Below are positions 1 through 7,714 of a DNA stretch of 64,000 bases, piece by piece. The notes below the pieces were generated by a model that saw only the letters and a list, made by a program, of their open reading frames with translations, did not search any database and was not told where the DNA came from. Source of the stretch: Fimenecus sp051881355 (GTDB lineage: Bacteria > Bacillota > Clostridia > Oscillospirales > Acutalibacteraceae); contig JBJEPS010000026.1 of NCBI GenBank assembly GCA_051881355.1, forward strand, positions 1 to 64,000, written 5' to 3'. How positions within the stretch are numbered: the stretch's first letter is position 1; each line of letters opens with the position of its first letter. The position numbers were made by a program, and so were the translations under genes.

Positions 1-1
1 G

Positions 2-583
2 GCGGTGATATTGACCTTTTCTCTGTGCGCGCCGGCAAATGCTGAGCGCTTCGATATGATTGGTATGGAGTTGGCGGTTGTGGCGCTCGCGATTTTCCTG
101 TGGAAATTCCCGCTTGGGATTTACCTTTCTGCCAATCTCTTTACGCTGTCGGCGGCGGCAGGGTCGATTCTAAAGTTGTATGATAAATTCCCCGGCTATG
201 ACCGCGTGGTGCATTTTATCAGCGGGTTGTTGCTCGGGTATATCGGTGTGTATCTCATTAACCGCATTTTTGAACGTCTGCACATGGAGAGTATTCCGGT
301 GCTGGTGGTGCTGTTTGCAGGCATGTTCGCATTCTTCGGCGCGGGATTTTGGGAAATTGTCGAATTTTTGACCGACTGCGTCATGCATATGGATGTGCAA
401 CACGGCAATACCGATACGATGGGGGATATTGTTGCAGGGTATCTGGGCGGTATTTTGTATCAAGCACATTTGCTGTTCCAGTACCGTAAATATTTTTCCA
501 AAGCCAATATTATGAAATTTATTAAGGGCGAGCCTGTACCTGCGAATGCCGCCGCATTGCAAAAGGAGCATGCCGCCCGATAA
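2..583 (+). CDS. DUF2238 (YjdF-like) multi-pass membrane protein, 5' truncated
   Basis: The reading frame is open at the left edge. The first candidate start is a GTG at base 5, but no ribosome binding site can be seen, so the gene probably begins upstream of the window. The visible 192 residues hold about four hydrophobic segments. They also carry the pattern typical of the YjdF/DUF2238 family: an LYDKFPGYDRVVHF segment followed by WEIVEFLTD and a D-x-QxGNTDTMGDIVAGYLGG block. Asp, His and Gln in these blocks are conserved in the family, whose biochemical role is unknown. It probably acts in the cytoplasmic membrane. The PAP2 gene follows after 16 nt on the same strand, so the two are probably cotranscribed. 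Confidence 0.6.
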   Translation, partial: AVILTFSLCAPANAERFDMIGMELAVVALAIFLWKFPLGIYLSANLFTLSAAAGSILKLYDKFPGYDRVVHFISGLLLGYIGVYLINRIFERLHMESIPVLVVLFAGMFAFFGAGFWEIVEFLTDCVMHMDVQHGNTDTMGDIVAGYLGGILYQAHLLFQYRKYFSKANIMKFIKGEPVPANAAALQKEHAAR

Positions 584-599
584 ACAGGGGGCAAGCTTT

Positions 600-1553
600 A
601 TGCTGAAAAAACGAGAGTACATTTTTTGGATTGCGATGTTCTGTGGGCTGACGCTTTTGCTGCTTTCGGTAGGCACAGTGTACGATTTGCAAATTGACTG
701 TGCGCTTTACAATCCCGAAAACGGTTTTGCCCGGTTTTTGCAGGACTACGGCGAGGTGCCGCGCTTTGCGCTGTGGGGACCTGCCGCGGCGGTGCTGTAT
801 GCCACACGCGAATGGGAATGTGAAAAAGCTGTGGGGCTTTTTGACATGCTGTGCCGCAAAAAAGGCGGTCTTTCCGAAAAGGCGAAAGCGACGCTTTACA
901 AAATCGCGAACTGGGGCTTCGGCATCGGCTTTTTGATACTCGGCTTTTTCAGCTGGCAGAAACTCATTAAAAATGTGGTGAAGCATTGGTTTTCGGACGA
1001 AACAAAAGAAACCGTGCTGTATACTGTGTTTTTGGTGACGGTGATTTTGGCGGTTGATGTGTTGGCGGCGTATTTCACGAAACGCAAGGTCAGCGAAAAG
1101 ACCTTACGTGCGTTAAAGCCGCTGGCTTACGGCGGGATTGTATTCGGGATTTTGTACCGAGTGGGGATTGACCCGATTAAAAATCTTGTACAGCGCACGC
1201 GTTTTTATGAGATGCTGGATTTATATGACGACAGCAGCTTTACAATGTTCACCCCGTGGTATCAAAAGGGGTTGGGCGGTTCATCCTTCCCGTCAGGGCA
1301 CACGGCAAGCGGTGCGACGTTGTTTTTGAGCTTGACGCTGTGTGATACGCTGGAATGCTGTAAAAACAAGGAAAGACTGTTCTTTTTACTTTCTTGGGGC
1401 TATACCTGGCTGTTGGGCTTTACGCGTATGATTATGGGCAGACACTTTCTGTCTGACGTGGCGGTCGGTGCGCTGTTGGGCTTTTTGTTCGCGATTGCGG
1501 CGCGGGAATTGTTCGTCCGCCGTGCGGCGAAAAAAATCGGGCTCGCCGAATAG
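600..1553 (+). CDS. PAP2-family membrane phosphatase
   Basis: Integral membrane protein of 317 residues that probably removes phosphate from a lipid phosphate such as phosphatidate or undecaprenyl pyrophosphate. The C-terminal half carries the PAP2 motifs: FPSGHTASG (second motif with catalytic His) and TRMIMGRHFLSD (third motif, R-x5-H-x3-D). The first motif is atypical, K-x6-R followed by Phe instead of Pro. Five or six hydrophobic helices are visible. I chose the ATG at 600 (MLKKREY) over an upstream ATG at 546 because the longer version overlaps the preceding gene and has an uncharacteristic basic N-terminus. A GGGGG run just upstream could be a weak ribosome binding site. A clear terminator follows. 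Confidence 0.8.
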   Translation: MLKKREYIFWIAMFCGLTLLLLSVGTVYDLQIDCALYNPENGFARFLQDYGEVPRFALWGPAAAVLYATREWECEKAVGLFDMLCRKKGGLSEKAKATLYKIANWGFGIGFLILGFFSWQKLIKNVVKHWFSDETKETVLYTVFLVTVILAVDVLAAYFTKRKVSEKTLRALKPLAYGGIVFGILYRVGIDPIKNLVQRTRFYEMLDLYDDSSFTMFTPWYQKGLGGSSFPSGHTASGATLFLSLTLCDTLECCKNKERLFFLLSWGYTWLLGFTRMIMGRHFLSDVAVGALLGFLFAIAARELFVRRAAKKIGLAE

Positions 1554-1572
1554 AAAATATGAAAATATACAG

Positions 1573-1599
1573 AAAAAGGACGGGCAACCGTCCTTTTTT
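1573..1599 (+). terminator. Intrinsic terminator after PAP2 gene
   Basis: An 11-bp stem (AAAAAGGACGG with CCGTCCTTTTT), GCAA loop, and a T-run end transcription of the first two genes. Confidence 0.85.
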
Positions 1600-1668
1600 C
1601 GTGTTTTCCATTCCGCGCATTCGCTTTTGCACGCTGCTTAGAAGGACAAATTTCCATTTGTATTTGCC

Positions 1669-1740
1669 CGGTAGGGCGGGGGCTTGCCCCCACCGCAGGG
1701 TTTAATGTAATTTCGCGGAACAACACTAAGGTTGTTCCCA
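1669..1740. repeat. Dispersed palindromic intergenic repeat, copy 1
   Basis: Two hairpins in tandem: a G-rich/C-rich one (GGGCGGGGGCTTGCCCCC) and GGAACAAC-ACTAAG-GTTGTTCC at 1717-1738. The latter is the hallmark of a family found in at least seven other intergenic regions of this window. It lies between the terminator of the PAP2 gene and the 3' end of the GGGtGRT gene. Confidence 0.7.
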
Positions 1741-1855
1741 ACAAAACAAACAGATGGATATAGAGAAAACCCCGTCACAGAGGAAAACCTCTGCAACGGG
1801 GTTGATTTTATGGTGTTATACTGTTCTTTGCACAGCCTGTCCGAAACGGAACAGA

Positions 1856-2863
1856 TTATTTCATGGCTTCTTCCACAGCCACTGCGCAAGCAACCGTAGC
1901 GCCGACCATCGGGTTGTTGCCCATGCCGATTAAGCCCATCATTTCGACGTGCGCCGGAACGGACGAAGAACCTGCGAACTGCGCGTCACCATGCATTCTG
2001 CCCATGGAGTCGGTAAGACCGTAAGAGGCAGGACCTGCCGCAACGTTGTCGGGGTGAAGCGTTCTGCCGGTGCCGCCGCCCGAAGCCACGGAGAAGTATT
2101 TGACGCCGTTTTCCATCGCCCATTTTTTATACGTGCCTGCAACCAAGTGCTGGAAGCGGGTGGGGTTGGTGGAGTTGCCGGTGATGGAAACATCCACGCC
2201 CTCTTTCTTCATAATCGCAACGCCTTCAAGCACATCATTTGCGCCGTAGCATTTCACTGCTGCGCGCTCGCCGTCGGAGTAAGCGGTTTCGCTTTCCACG
2301 GTTAATTCGCCGGTATAGAAATCATAATCGGTTTTCACATAAGTAAAACCGTTGATGCGCGAAATAATCATTGCCGCATCTTTGCCCAGACCGTTCAAAA
2401 TAACGCGCAGGGGCTCTTTGCGGACTTTGTTTGCGGTTTTTGCAATGCCGATTGCGCCTTCTGCCGCGGCAAAGGATTCATGACCTGCAAGGAACGCAAA
2501 GCATTTGGTGTTTTCGTTTAAAAGCATTGCACCGAGATTGCCGTGACCGAGACCCACGTTTCTCTGCTCGGCAACGGAGCCGGGCACGCAGAATGCCTGC
2601 AAGCCTTTGCCGATAACCGCAGAGGCTTCGGAAGCGTTTTTCACGCCGTTTTTGATTGCCAGCGCCACGCCGAGGGTATATGCCCAAACCGCGTTTTCAA
2701 ATGCGATGGGCTGTACGCCTTTGACAATTGCTTCTACATCGATACCCTTTTCTTCGCAAAGGGCTTTGGCTTCTTCCAGACTTGCAATGCCGTTTTCGGC
2801 AAGGCATTTCTCGATTTTCGCCATTCTTCTTTCTTTACCTTCAAACATTACATCGTTAGCCAT
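1856..2863 (-). CDS. GGGtGRT family protein
   Basis: 335 residues, recognised by the motif ASGGGTGRTLHPDN that gives the family its name. Other conserved blocks include VGLGHGNLGAMLL, FLAGHESFAAAEGAI and ITGNSTNPTRFQH. The function is not established. The family is typical of anaerobic bacteria and archaea and is almost always encoded next to a NifU-like scaffold, as here, which suggests a role with iron-sulfur clusters or a redox cofactor. No membrane segment or signal peptide is seen, so it is cytoplasmic. Its ribosome binding site AAGGAGGGG overlaps the stop codon of the upstream NifU-like gene, indicating translational coupling within a two-gene operon. Confidence 0.88.
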   Translation of the reverse strand: MANDVMFEGKERRMAKIEKCLAENGIASLEEAKALCEEKGIDVEAIVKGVQPIAFENAVWAYTLGVALAIKNGVKNASEASAVIGKGLQAFCVPGSVAEQRNVGLGHGNLGAMLLNENTKCFAFLAGHESFAAAEGAIGIAKTANKVRKEPLRVILNGLGKDAAMIISRINGFTYVKTDYDFYTGELTVESETAYSDGERAAVKCYGANDVLEGVAIMKKEGVDVSITGNSTNPTRFQHLVAGTYKKWAMENGVKYFSVASGGGTGRTLHPDNVAAGPASYGLTDSMGRMHGDAQFAGSSSVPAHVEMMGLIGMGNNPMVGATVACAVAVEEAMK

Positions 2864-2877
2864 TGTATTGCCCCTCC

Positions 2878-3570
2878 TTATTCTTCACGAGGGTCGATAT
2901 ATTTTGCAGCATTTGCAAAACGACCGTATGAACCCGTATTCTTTTTGAGCGCTTCGTCAGCGGATACACCGTGACGGATATCCTCGAGCATCTTGCCGAC
3001 CTTAATGAACTCGTAGCCGATGACTTCATCGTTCTCATCAAGTGCCATTCTGGTGACATAGCCTTCCGCCATTTCCATATAGCGAACGCCCTTTGCCTTG
3101 GTCGAGAACATGGTGCCGACCTGGGAGCGAAGTCCTTTGCCGAGGTCCTCCAGCCCTGCGCCGATGACCAAACCGTCCTCCGAGAAAGCGGACTGTGTTC
3201 TGCCGTAAACGAACTGTAAAAAGATTTCACGCATCGCCACATTGATTGCGTCGCAGACAAGGTCTGTATTCAGGCACTCAAGCAACGTTTTTCCGGGGAG
3301 AACTTCCGCTGCCATTGCCGCGGAGTGGGTCATACCCGAGCAACCGATGGTTTCCACCAGTGCTTCTTCGACGATGCCGTTTTTGATGTTCAAAGACAGC
3401 TTGCAGGTACCCTGCTGCGGTGCGCACCAGCCGACACCGTGCGAAAAGCCCGAGATGTCTTTAATCTCGTAAGCCTTTACCCATTTGCCCTCCTCGGGGA
3501 TAGGCGCGGGACCGTGATGCGGGCCTTTGGCGACACAGCACATTTTTTCAACTTCATGGGAATAGTTCAT
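2878..3570 (-). CDS. NifU-like iron-sulfur cluster scaffold protein
   Basis: 230-residue cytoplasmic protein. Cysteine-bearing segments fit a NifU/IscU-type scaffold: MCCVAKG near the N-terminus, GWCAPQQGTCKL, ETIGCSGMTHSA and DLVCDAINVAMREIF. The GCSGMTHS block resembles the U-type scaffold signature GCGxAxxS with substitutions. It is the first gene of a two-gene operon with the GGGtGRT gene 14 nt downstream, the usual pairing in anaerobic Firmicutes. The start is supported by AAAGGAGTT seven or eight bases upstream and by a consensus-like promoter at 3634-3662. Role in cluster assembly is inferred from family membership. The target protein is unknown. Confidence 0.8.
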   Translation of the reverse strand: MNYSHEVEKMCCVAKGPHHGPAPIPEEGKWVKAYEIKDISGFSHGVGWCAPQQGTCKLSLNIKNGIVEEALVETIGCSGMTHSAAMAAEVLPGKTLLECLNTDLVCDAINVAMREIFLQFVYGRTQSAFSEDGLVIGAGLEDLGKGLRSQVGTMFSTKAKGVRYMEMAEGYVTRMALDENDEVIGYEFIKVGKMLEDIRHGVSADEALKKNTGSYGRFANAAKYIDPREE

Positions 3571-3633
3571 AATGTTTTAAACTCCTTTCTTAAAACAAGG
3601 AACCGCATTCCTTATCTTAACCATACAGGAGTT

Positions 3634-3662
3634 ATTATACAATTTTGACAAGGATTTATCAA
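3634..3662 (-). promoter_or_regulatory. Promoter of the NifU-like/GGGtGRT operon
   Basis: On the minus strand: TTGATA, 17-nt spacer, perfect TATAAT. The start codon lies about 60 nt downstream. Confidence 0.8.
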
Positions 3663-3681
3663 TAGGAAATTTTACAAACTG

Positions 3682-3936
3682 TTACATCTTTCCCGAAAAA
3701 TATTGTCCATTTTTATGGTAGACGCGGCGTTCGGTTTTGTTTTGATAGTAATTTTCCAAGGTTTGCGCCGTCAAACGCACTTCGCGGCGCATTTCGTAAA
3801 GACAGGCAAGCCGACGGTATGCCTCACGGCGGTTGTCCCCTGTCAAAGACTTTGCTACGGGTAGAAAACGGTCAATTTGACCGGTCAGTTTCAGTTCTTC
3901 CGCGCGGTATTCGCGAGATAATTCGGAAAGTGTCAT
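3682..3936 (-). CDS. Small charged protein (84 aa) behind a LexA-type operator
   Basis: Not recognised. The 84-residue product is highly charged and predicted helical (MTLSELSREYRAEELK at the N-terminus, then a run of Arg/Glu-rich helices), with no membrane segment or cysteine. The frame stays open upstream to 4221, but the start at 3936 is chosen because AGAGAGGTG precedes it and the extension would run through the promoter and a repeat. A promoter at 3987-4015 and a near-perfect LexA box at 3960-3973 lie just upstream, so it is a candidate SOS-induced gene. It might be a DNA-damage checkpoint or nucleic-acid-binding protein, which is inference only. Confidence 0.65.
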   Translation of the reverse strand: MTLSELSREYRAEELKLTGQIDRFLPVAKSLTGDNRREAYRRLACLYEMRREVRLTAQTLENYYQNKTERRVYHKNGQYFSGKM

Positions 3937-3959
3937 TGCGCACCTCTCTTTCACTAAAC

Positions 3960-3973
3960 AGAACAAATGTTCG
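3960..3973. promoter_or_regulatory. LexA (SOS) box
   Basis: AGAACAAATGTTCG contains the perfect palindrome GAAC-AAAT-GTTC. It matches 13 of 14 positions of the Gram-positive LexA consensus CGAACRNRYGTTYG and shares the core AACAAATGTT with the site in the lexA promoter of this same window. It sits between the -10 box and the start codon of the 84-aa gene, about 13 nt past the -10. Confidence 0.75.
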
Positions 3974-3986
3974 TCTCTTGTGATAA

Positions 3987-4015
3987 AGCATAGCATAATG
4001 CACTCGTGCAAACAA
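3987..4015 (-). promoter_or_regulatory. Promoter of the 84-aa small protein gene
   Basis: Minus strand TTGTTT, 17-nt spacer, TATGCT, immediately upstream of the LexA box. Confidence 0.6.
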
Positions 4016-4089
4016 GAATGTTCCTTTTGCAAAGTCCATATTTCGGGACATAGCGTGTGGTAAAAGGGTATTTCCTGTGGCGGGGTACG

Positions 4090-4304
4090 AAAAAAATCGC
4101 GCGTAGGGGACGGTGATTCCCCTGACAGGGGAAATGTTTGCGAAGCAAACAAAAGGGTGCCCGTTTTCGGAGAAAATCCACACCCGCCCGCAAAAACAGA
4201 TGTAATTTTGCGGAACGACACTCAGACCGTTCCCTACGGTCTATCAGCTAGTTGATAGATTGATAGATGCTAGAATGCGGGGCGCCGAGTCGTCGCCCCT
4301 ACAA
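4090..4304. repeat. Dispersed palindromic repeat cluster, copy 2
   Basis: Composite of several hairpins: GTTTGC-GAA-GCAAAC near 4136, GGAACG...CGTTCC at 4212-4233 and GGGGCG...CGCCCC at 4279-4299. A CTAG-containing block (GATAGATGCTAGA) is also present; the reverse complement of its TAGATGCTAGA part recurs just after argS. The gap 3937-4547 otherwise holds only the promoters of the flanking genes. Confidence 0.65.
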
Positions 4305-4470
4305 ATAAAAATTTTCACTGGGTATTTTGTGCAAAGCATACCGCAGATTTGCCTTGCGCGGCACACGGTTTCTGCAGAAATATGTCAAAAAGTACGTAAA
4401 TTTTGTAACAAAGTGCACAAATGGCTGTAAGGCGGCTTTTTTAAATTTTGATAAAAATGTCAAAAACTAC

Positions 4471-4499
4471 TTGAAAAATAAAACTGCCTTTGTTAAAAT
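4471..4499 (+). promoter_or_regulatory. Promoter of the glgBCDA operon
   Basis: TTGAAA, 17-nt spacer, TAAAAT. The predicted transcript starts near 4506 and begins with GGAGGAAAAGCTGTTTTTCC, which can fold into a 5' stem-loop (GGAAAA with TTTTCC). Confidence 0.7.
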
Positions 4500-4553
4500 A
4501 CGGGTATATAGGAGGAAAAGCTGTTTTTCCAAAATTACTGCGAGGTTATGATT

Positions 4554-6455
4554 ATGCCGAAAAAAGCCATCAAAAAGCCGAAAAACGAGCACGAAGTGCC
4601 GCTGTACCTCTTTCACGAGGGGAGCAATGCGCGTGCTTACGAATATTTCGGCGCACATAAATCCACCGTGGGCGTGACGTTTCGCGTGTGGGCGCCGCAC
4701 GCCGCTTCTGTGAGTGTGGTCGGCGATTTTAATGACTGGGACGAAACGGCTGCGGTGATGCAGTATGTGCCCGACAGTGACGGCGTTTGGGAAATCACAT
4801 TGCCCGAAATGTCGCCGTATGCCATTTATAAATACCGAATTGTCTCTAAAAACGGCAAGGTAACGATGAAATGCGACCCCTACGGCGTGCATATGGAAAC
4901 GCGCCCGGGCACGGCAACCAAATACTATGAATTGGAAAATTGCTACGAATGGACGGACGGCGATTGGTGCGCCGCGCGCGGCAAGCAGAATGTGTATAAA
5001 TCGCCTGTCAACATTTACGAAATTCACGCAGGCTCTTGGAAGCAGTATCCCGACGGCAATTTCTATTCCTACCGCGCCCTTGCCGATGAATTGGTACCGT
5101 ATGTCAAAAAAATGGGCTATACACACATTGAGTTTATGCCCTTAACGGAATATCCGTTTGACGGCTCGTGGGGCTATCAGGTGACAGGCTATTTCGCCGC
5201 CACCTCGCGCTACGGCACGCCGGCAGATTTGATGTACTTAATCGATACTTGCCACAACGCAGGGCTTGGTGTGATTTTGGATTGGGTGCCCGCCCACTTC
5301 CCGAAGGATGCGCACGGGCTTTACGAATTTGACGGCGAGCCGCTGTACGAATACCCCGACCCGCGCAAGGGCGAGCATTACGCATGGGGGACGCGTGTTT
5401 TCGATTACGGCAGGAATGAAGTGCGGTCGTTCTTAATGTCGAGCGCAGTGTTCTGGCTACGAGAATTCCATGTGGACGGTTTGCGCATTGACGCGGTGGC
5501 GTCGATGCTGTATCTCGACTATGACCGCGACGACGGGCAATGGATTGCCAACAAAAACGGCGGGAACGAAAATTTGGAGGCGGTCGAGTTTTTGCAAAAG
5601 CTCAACCAAAACATTTTCCGCGACTATCCGTATGCGTTAATGATTGCCGAGGAAAGCACCGCCTGGCCGATGGTGTCGAAGCCCGTGTTTATGGGCGGCT
5701 TGGGCTTTAATTTCAAGTGGAATATGGGTTGGATGAACGATATTCTGCGTTATTTCTCTTTGGACGGCTTCTTCCGCAAATACAACCACGATTGCATCAC
5801 GTTTTCGCTGTTTTACGCATTTTCCGAAAACTTCGTCCTGCCGATTTCGCACGATGAGGTCGTGCACGGCAAAAAGTCGCTGATTGACAAAATGCCCGGT
5901 ACTTACGAGGAAAAATTTGCAGGCGTGCGCGCGTTTGTCGGCTATATGATGGCGCACCCGGGCAAAAAGCTGATGTTTATGGGGCAGGAGTTCGGGCAGT
6001 TTATCGAGTGGAATTACGAGCAGGGCTTAGACTGGCTGTTGCTCGACTACCCGCAACACCGTGCACTGCAAAATTATTTCCGCGAAATCAACCTGCTTTA
6101 TAAAAAGACCAAACCGATGTGGGAGGTCGATGACTCGTGGGAGGGCTTCTCGTGGATTTCCTCTGACGACAAGGACAATTCCGTCATTGCGTTCCGCCGT
6201 ATCGACGAAAGCGGCAAGGAGATTATTGCCGTTTGTAACTTTACCAATGTGGAACGCACCGATTACCGCATCGGCGTACCGAAAAAGGGCAACTATAAGG
6301 TGTTCTTTAATTCCGATGACCCCGCGTTCGGCGGCGAGGGGCGCGGCGACAAGGAAAAAATCAAAGCCGACGCCATCAATATGCACGGCTTTGAGCAAAG
6401 TATTTCTTTGGATTTGCCGCCGCTTTCGACAATCTATTTAAAGAAAACGCGGTAA
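4554..6455 (+). CDS. glgB: 1,4-alpha-glucan branching enzyme
   Basis: Cytoplasmic GH13 enzyme that transfers alpha-1,4 glucan chains to make alpha-1,6 branches in glycogen. The N-terminal ~130 residues form a carbohydrate-binding module 48 (VGDFNDWD motif), followed by the (beta/alpha)8 barrel. The four GH13 regions are visible: VILDWVPAHF, DGLRIDAV (Asp nucleophile near residue 313), AEEST (Glu acid/base near 367) and SHDEVVHGK. Length of about 633 matches the family. An ATG at 4548 is only 2 nt from the GAGG at 4542-4545; the ATG at 4554 has ideal 8-nt spacing and is preferred. First gene of the glgB-C-D-A operon. Confidence 0.95.
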   Translation: MPKKAIKKPKNEHEVPLYLFHEGSNARAYEYFGAHKSTVGVTFRVWAPHAASVSVVGDFNDWDETAAVMQYVPDSDGVWEITLPEMSPYAIYKYRIVSKNGKVTMKCDPYGVHMETRPGTATKYYELENCYEWTDGDWCAARGKQNVYKSPVNIYEIHAGSWKQYPDGNFYSYRALADELVPYVKKMGYTHIEFMPLTEYPFDGSWGYQVTGYFAATSRYGTPADLMYLIDTCHNAGLGVILDWVPAHFPKDAHGLYEFDGEPLYEYPDPRKGEHYAWGTRVFDYGRNEVRSFLMSSAVFWLREFHVDGLRIDAVASMLYLDYDRDDGQWIANKNGGNENLEAVEFLQKLNQNIFRDYPYALMIAEESTAWPMVSKPVFMGGLGFNFKWNMGWMNDILRYFSLDGFFRKYNHDCITFSLFYAFSENFVLPISHDEVVHGKKSLIDKMPGTYEEKFAGVRAFVGYMMAHPGKKLMFMGQEFGQFIEWNYEQGLDWLLLDYPQHRALQNYFREINLLYKKTKPMWEVDDSWEGFSWISSDDKDNSVIAFRRIDESGKEIIAVCNFTNVERTDYRIGVPKKGNYKVFFNSDDPAFGGEGRGDKEKIKADAINMHGFEQSISLDLPPLSTIYLKKTR

Positions 6456-6498
6456 ACTGTATTCCTGTGTTTTAAATTCTTATAAGGAGGAAAACTAT

Positions 6499-7710
6499 AT
6501 GGCACGCAAAATGGAGTGCATTGCAATGCTGCTTGCAGGCGGACAGGGCTCACGCCTCGGCATTCTGACAAAGAACATTGCAAAACCCGCCGTCCCCTAC
6601 GGCGGCAAATACAGAATTATCGACTTCCCGCTTTCCAACTGTGTGAATTCGGGTATTTCCACTGTCGGTGTTCTGACACAGTATCAGCCCCTTGAGTTAA
6701 ACGATTATATCGGCAACGGGCAGCCGTGGGATTTGGACCGCGCCAACGGCGGCGTACATATCCTCTCACCCTATCAGCAGATTAAAGGCTCGGAGTGGTA
6801 CAAGGGCACGGCAAATGCCATTTATCAGAATATCAACTTTATTGACCGCTACAACCCCGAATATGTGGCGATTTTGTCAGGTGACCATATTTATAAAATG
6901 GATTATTCCAAAATGCTCGCCTATCATAAAGAAAAAGATGCCGCTTGCACGATTGCGATGCTCGAAGTCCCGTGGGAGGAGGCTTCGCGCTTCGGCTTGA
7001 TGCTTGTGGATGAGGACAACAAAATCACCGAATTTGAGGAAAAACCGAAAAATCCGCGCAGCAACAAGGCGTCCATGGGCGTGTATATTTTCACTTGGAG
7101 TAAGCTGCGGCAGTATTTGATTGACGATGAAGCAAATCCGAATTCCTCCAATGACTTCGGGCACGATGTCATTCCCGCCATGCATAGTGCAGGCGAGAGA
7201 ATGTTTGCCTATCTGTTCGACGGCTATTGGAAAGATGTCGGTACGATTGATAGCCTTTGGGAAGCGAATTTGGACCTGTTAAATCCGAAGGTGGATTTGG
7301 ATTTGTCCGACCCGACCTGGAAAATCTATTCTAAAACGCCGACTGCGCCGCCGCATTATGTGGCGCCGACCGCAACCGTGCAGAATTCTATGATTGGGGA
7401 AGGCTCGCAGGTCTACGGCGAATTGGATTTCTCTATTTTGTTCCACAATGTGACTGTCGAAGCGGGTGCGGTGGTGCGCGACTCCATTGTGATGCCCGGT
7501 ACGGTGATTAAAGCGGGCGCGGTAGTGCAGTATGCTATCGTTGCCGAAAATGCGGTTATTGCTGAAAATGCCGTTGTCGGCGAACGCCCCGAGGATATGC
7601 AAAACTTGGAAGACTGGGGCGTCGCGGTGGTCGGTGCGGGCGTGACCGTGCACAAGGGTGCGCGCGTTGCACCGAAAGCCATGGTTGACAGTGATGTAAA
7701 GGAGGCGTGA
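6499..7710 (+). CDS. glgC: Glucose-1-phosphate adenylyltransferase, catalytic subunit
   Basis: Makes ADP-glucose from glucose-1-phosphate and ATP, the committed step of glycogen synthesis. The nucleotidyltransferase domain begins with the pyrophosphorylase loop AGGQGSRLG (residues about 13-21), with KPAVPYGGKYRIIDFPLSN next and the sugar-phosphate site EFEEKPKNP. The C-terminal third is a left-handed beta-helix with hexapeptide-type repeats (GAVVRDSIVMPGTVIKAGA). The length of 403 is typical. The ribosome binding site AAGGAGGA is strong. Only 4 nt separate it from glgD, so the two subunits are made together and probably form a heterotetramer, as described for GlgC/GlgD of Bacillus. Confidence 0.95.
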   Translation: MARKMECIAMLLAGGQGSRLGILTKNIAKPAVPYGGKYRIIDFPLSNCVNSGISTVGVLTQYQPLELNDYIGNGQPWDLDRANGGVHILSPYQQIKGSEWYKGTANAIYQNINFIDRYNPEYVAILSGDHIYKMDYSKMLAYHKEKDAACTIAMLEVPWEEASRFGLMLVDEDNKITEFEEKPKNPRSNKASMGVYIFTWSKLRQYLIDDEANPNSSNDFGHDVIPAMHSAGERMFAYLFDGYWKDVGTIDSLWEANLDLLNPKVDLDLSDPTWKIYSKTPTAPPHYVAPTATVQNSMIGEGSQVYGELDFSILFHNVTVEAGAVVRDSIVMPGTVIKAGAVVQYAIVAENAVIAENAVVGERPEDMQNLEDWGVAVVGAGVTVHKGARVAPKAMVDSDVKEA

Positions 7711-7714
7711 GGCA

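Noticed and set aside
3937..4221. N-terminal extension of the 84-aa gene to 179 residues
   Set aside because: It would translate through the promoter, LexA box and repeat, lacks a ribosome binding site, and its composition is unlike a protein.
4327..4551. 74-residue frame upstream of glgB
   Set aside because: It crosses the glgB promoter and has no ribosome binding site; the Lys-rich composition comes from AT-rich DNA.
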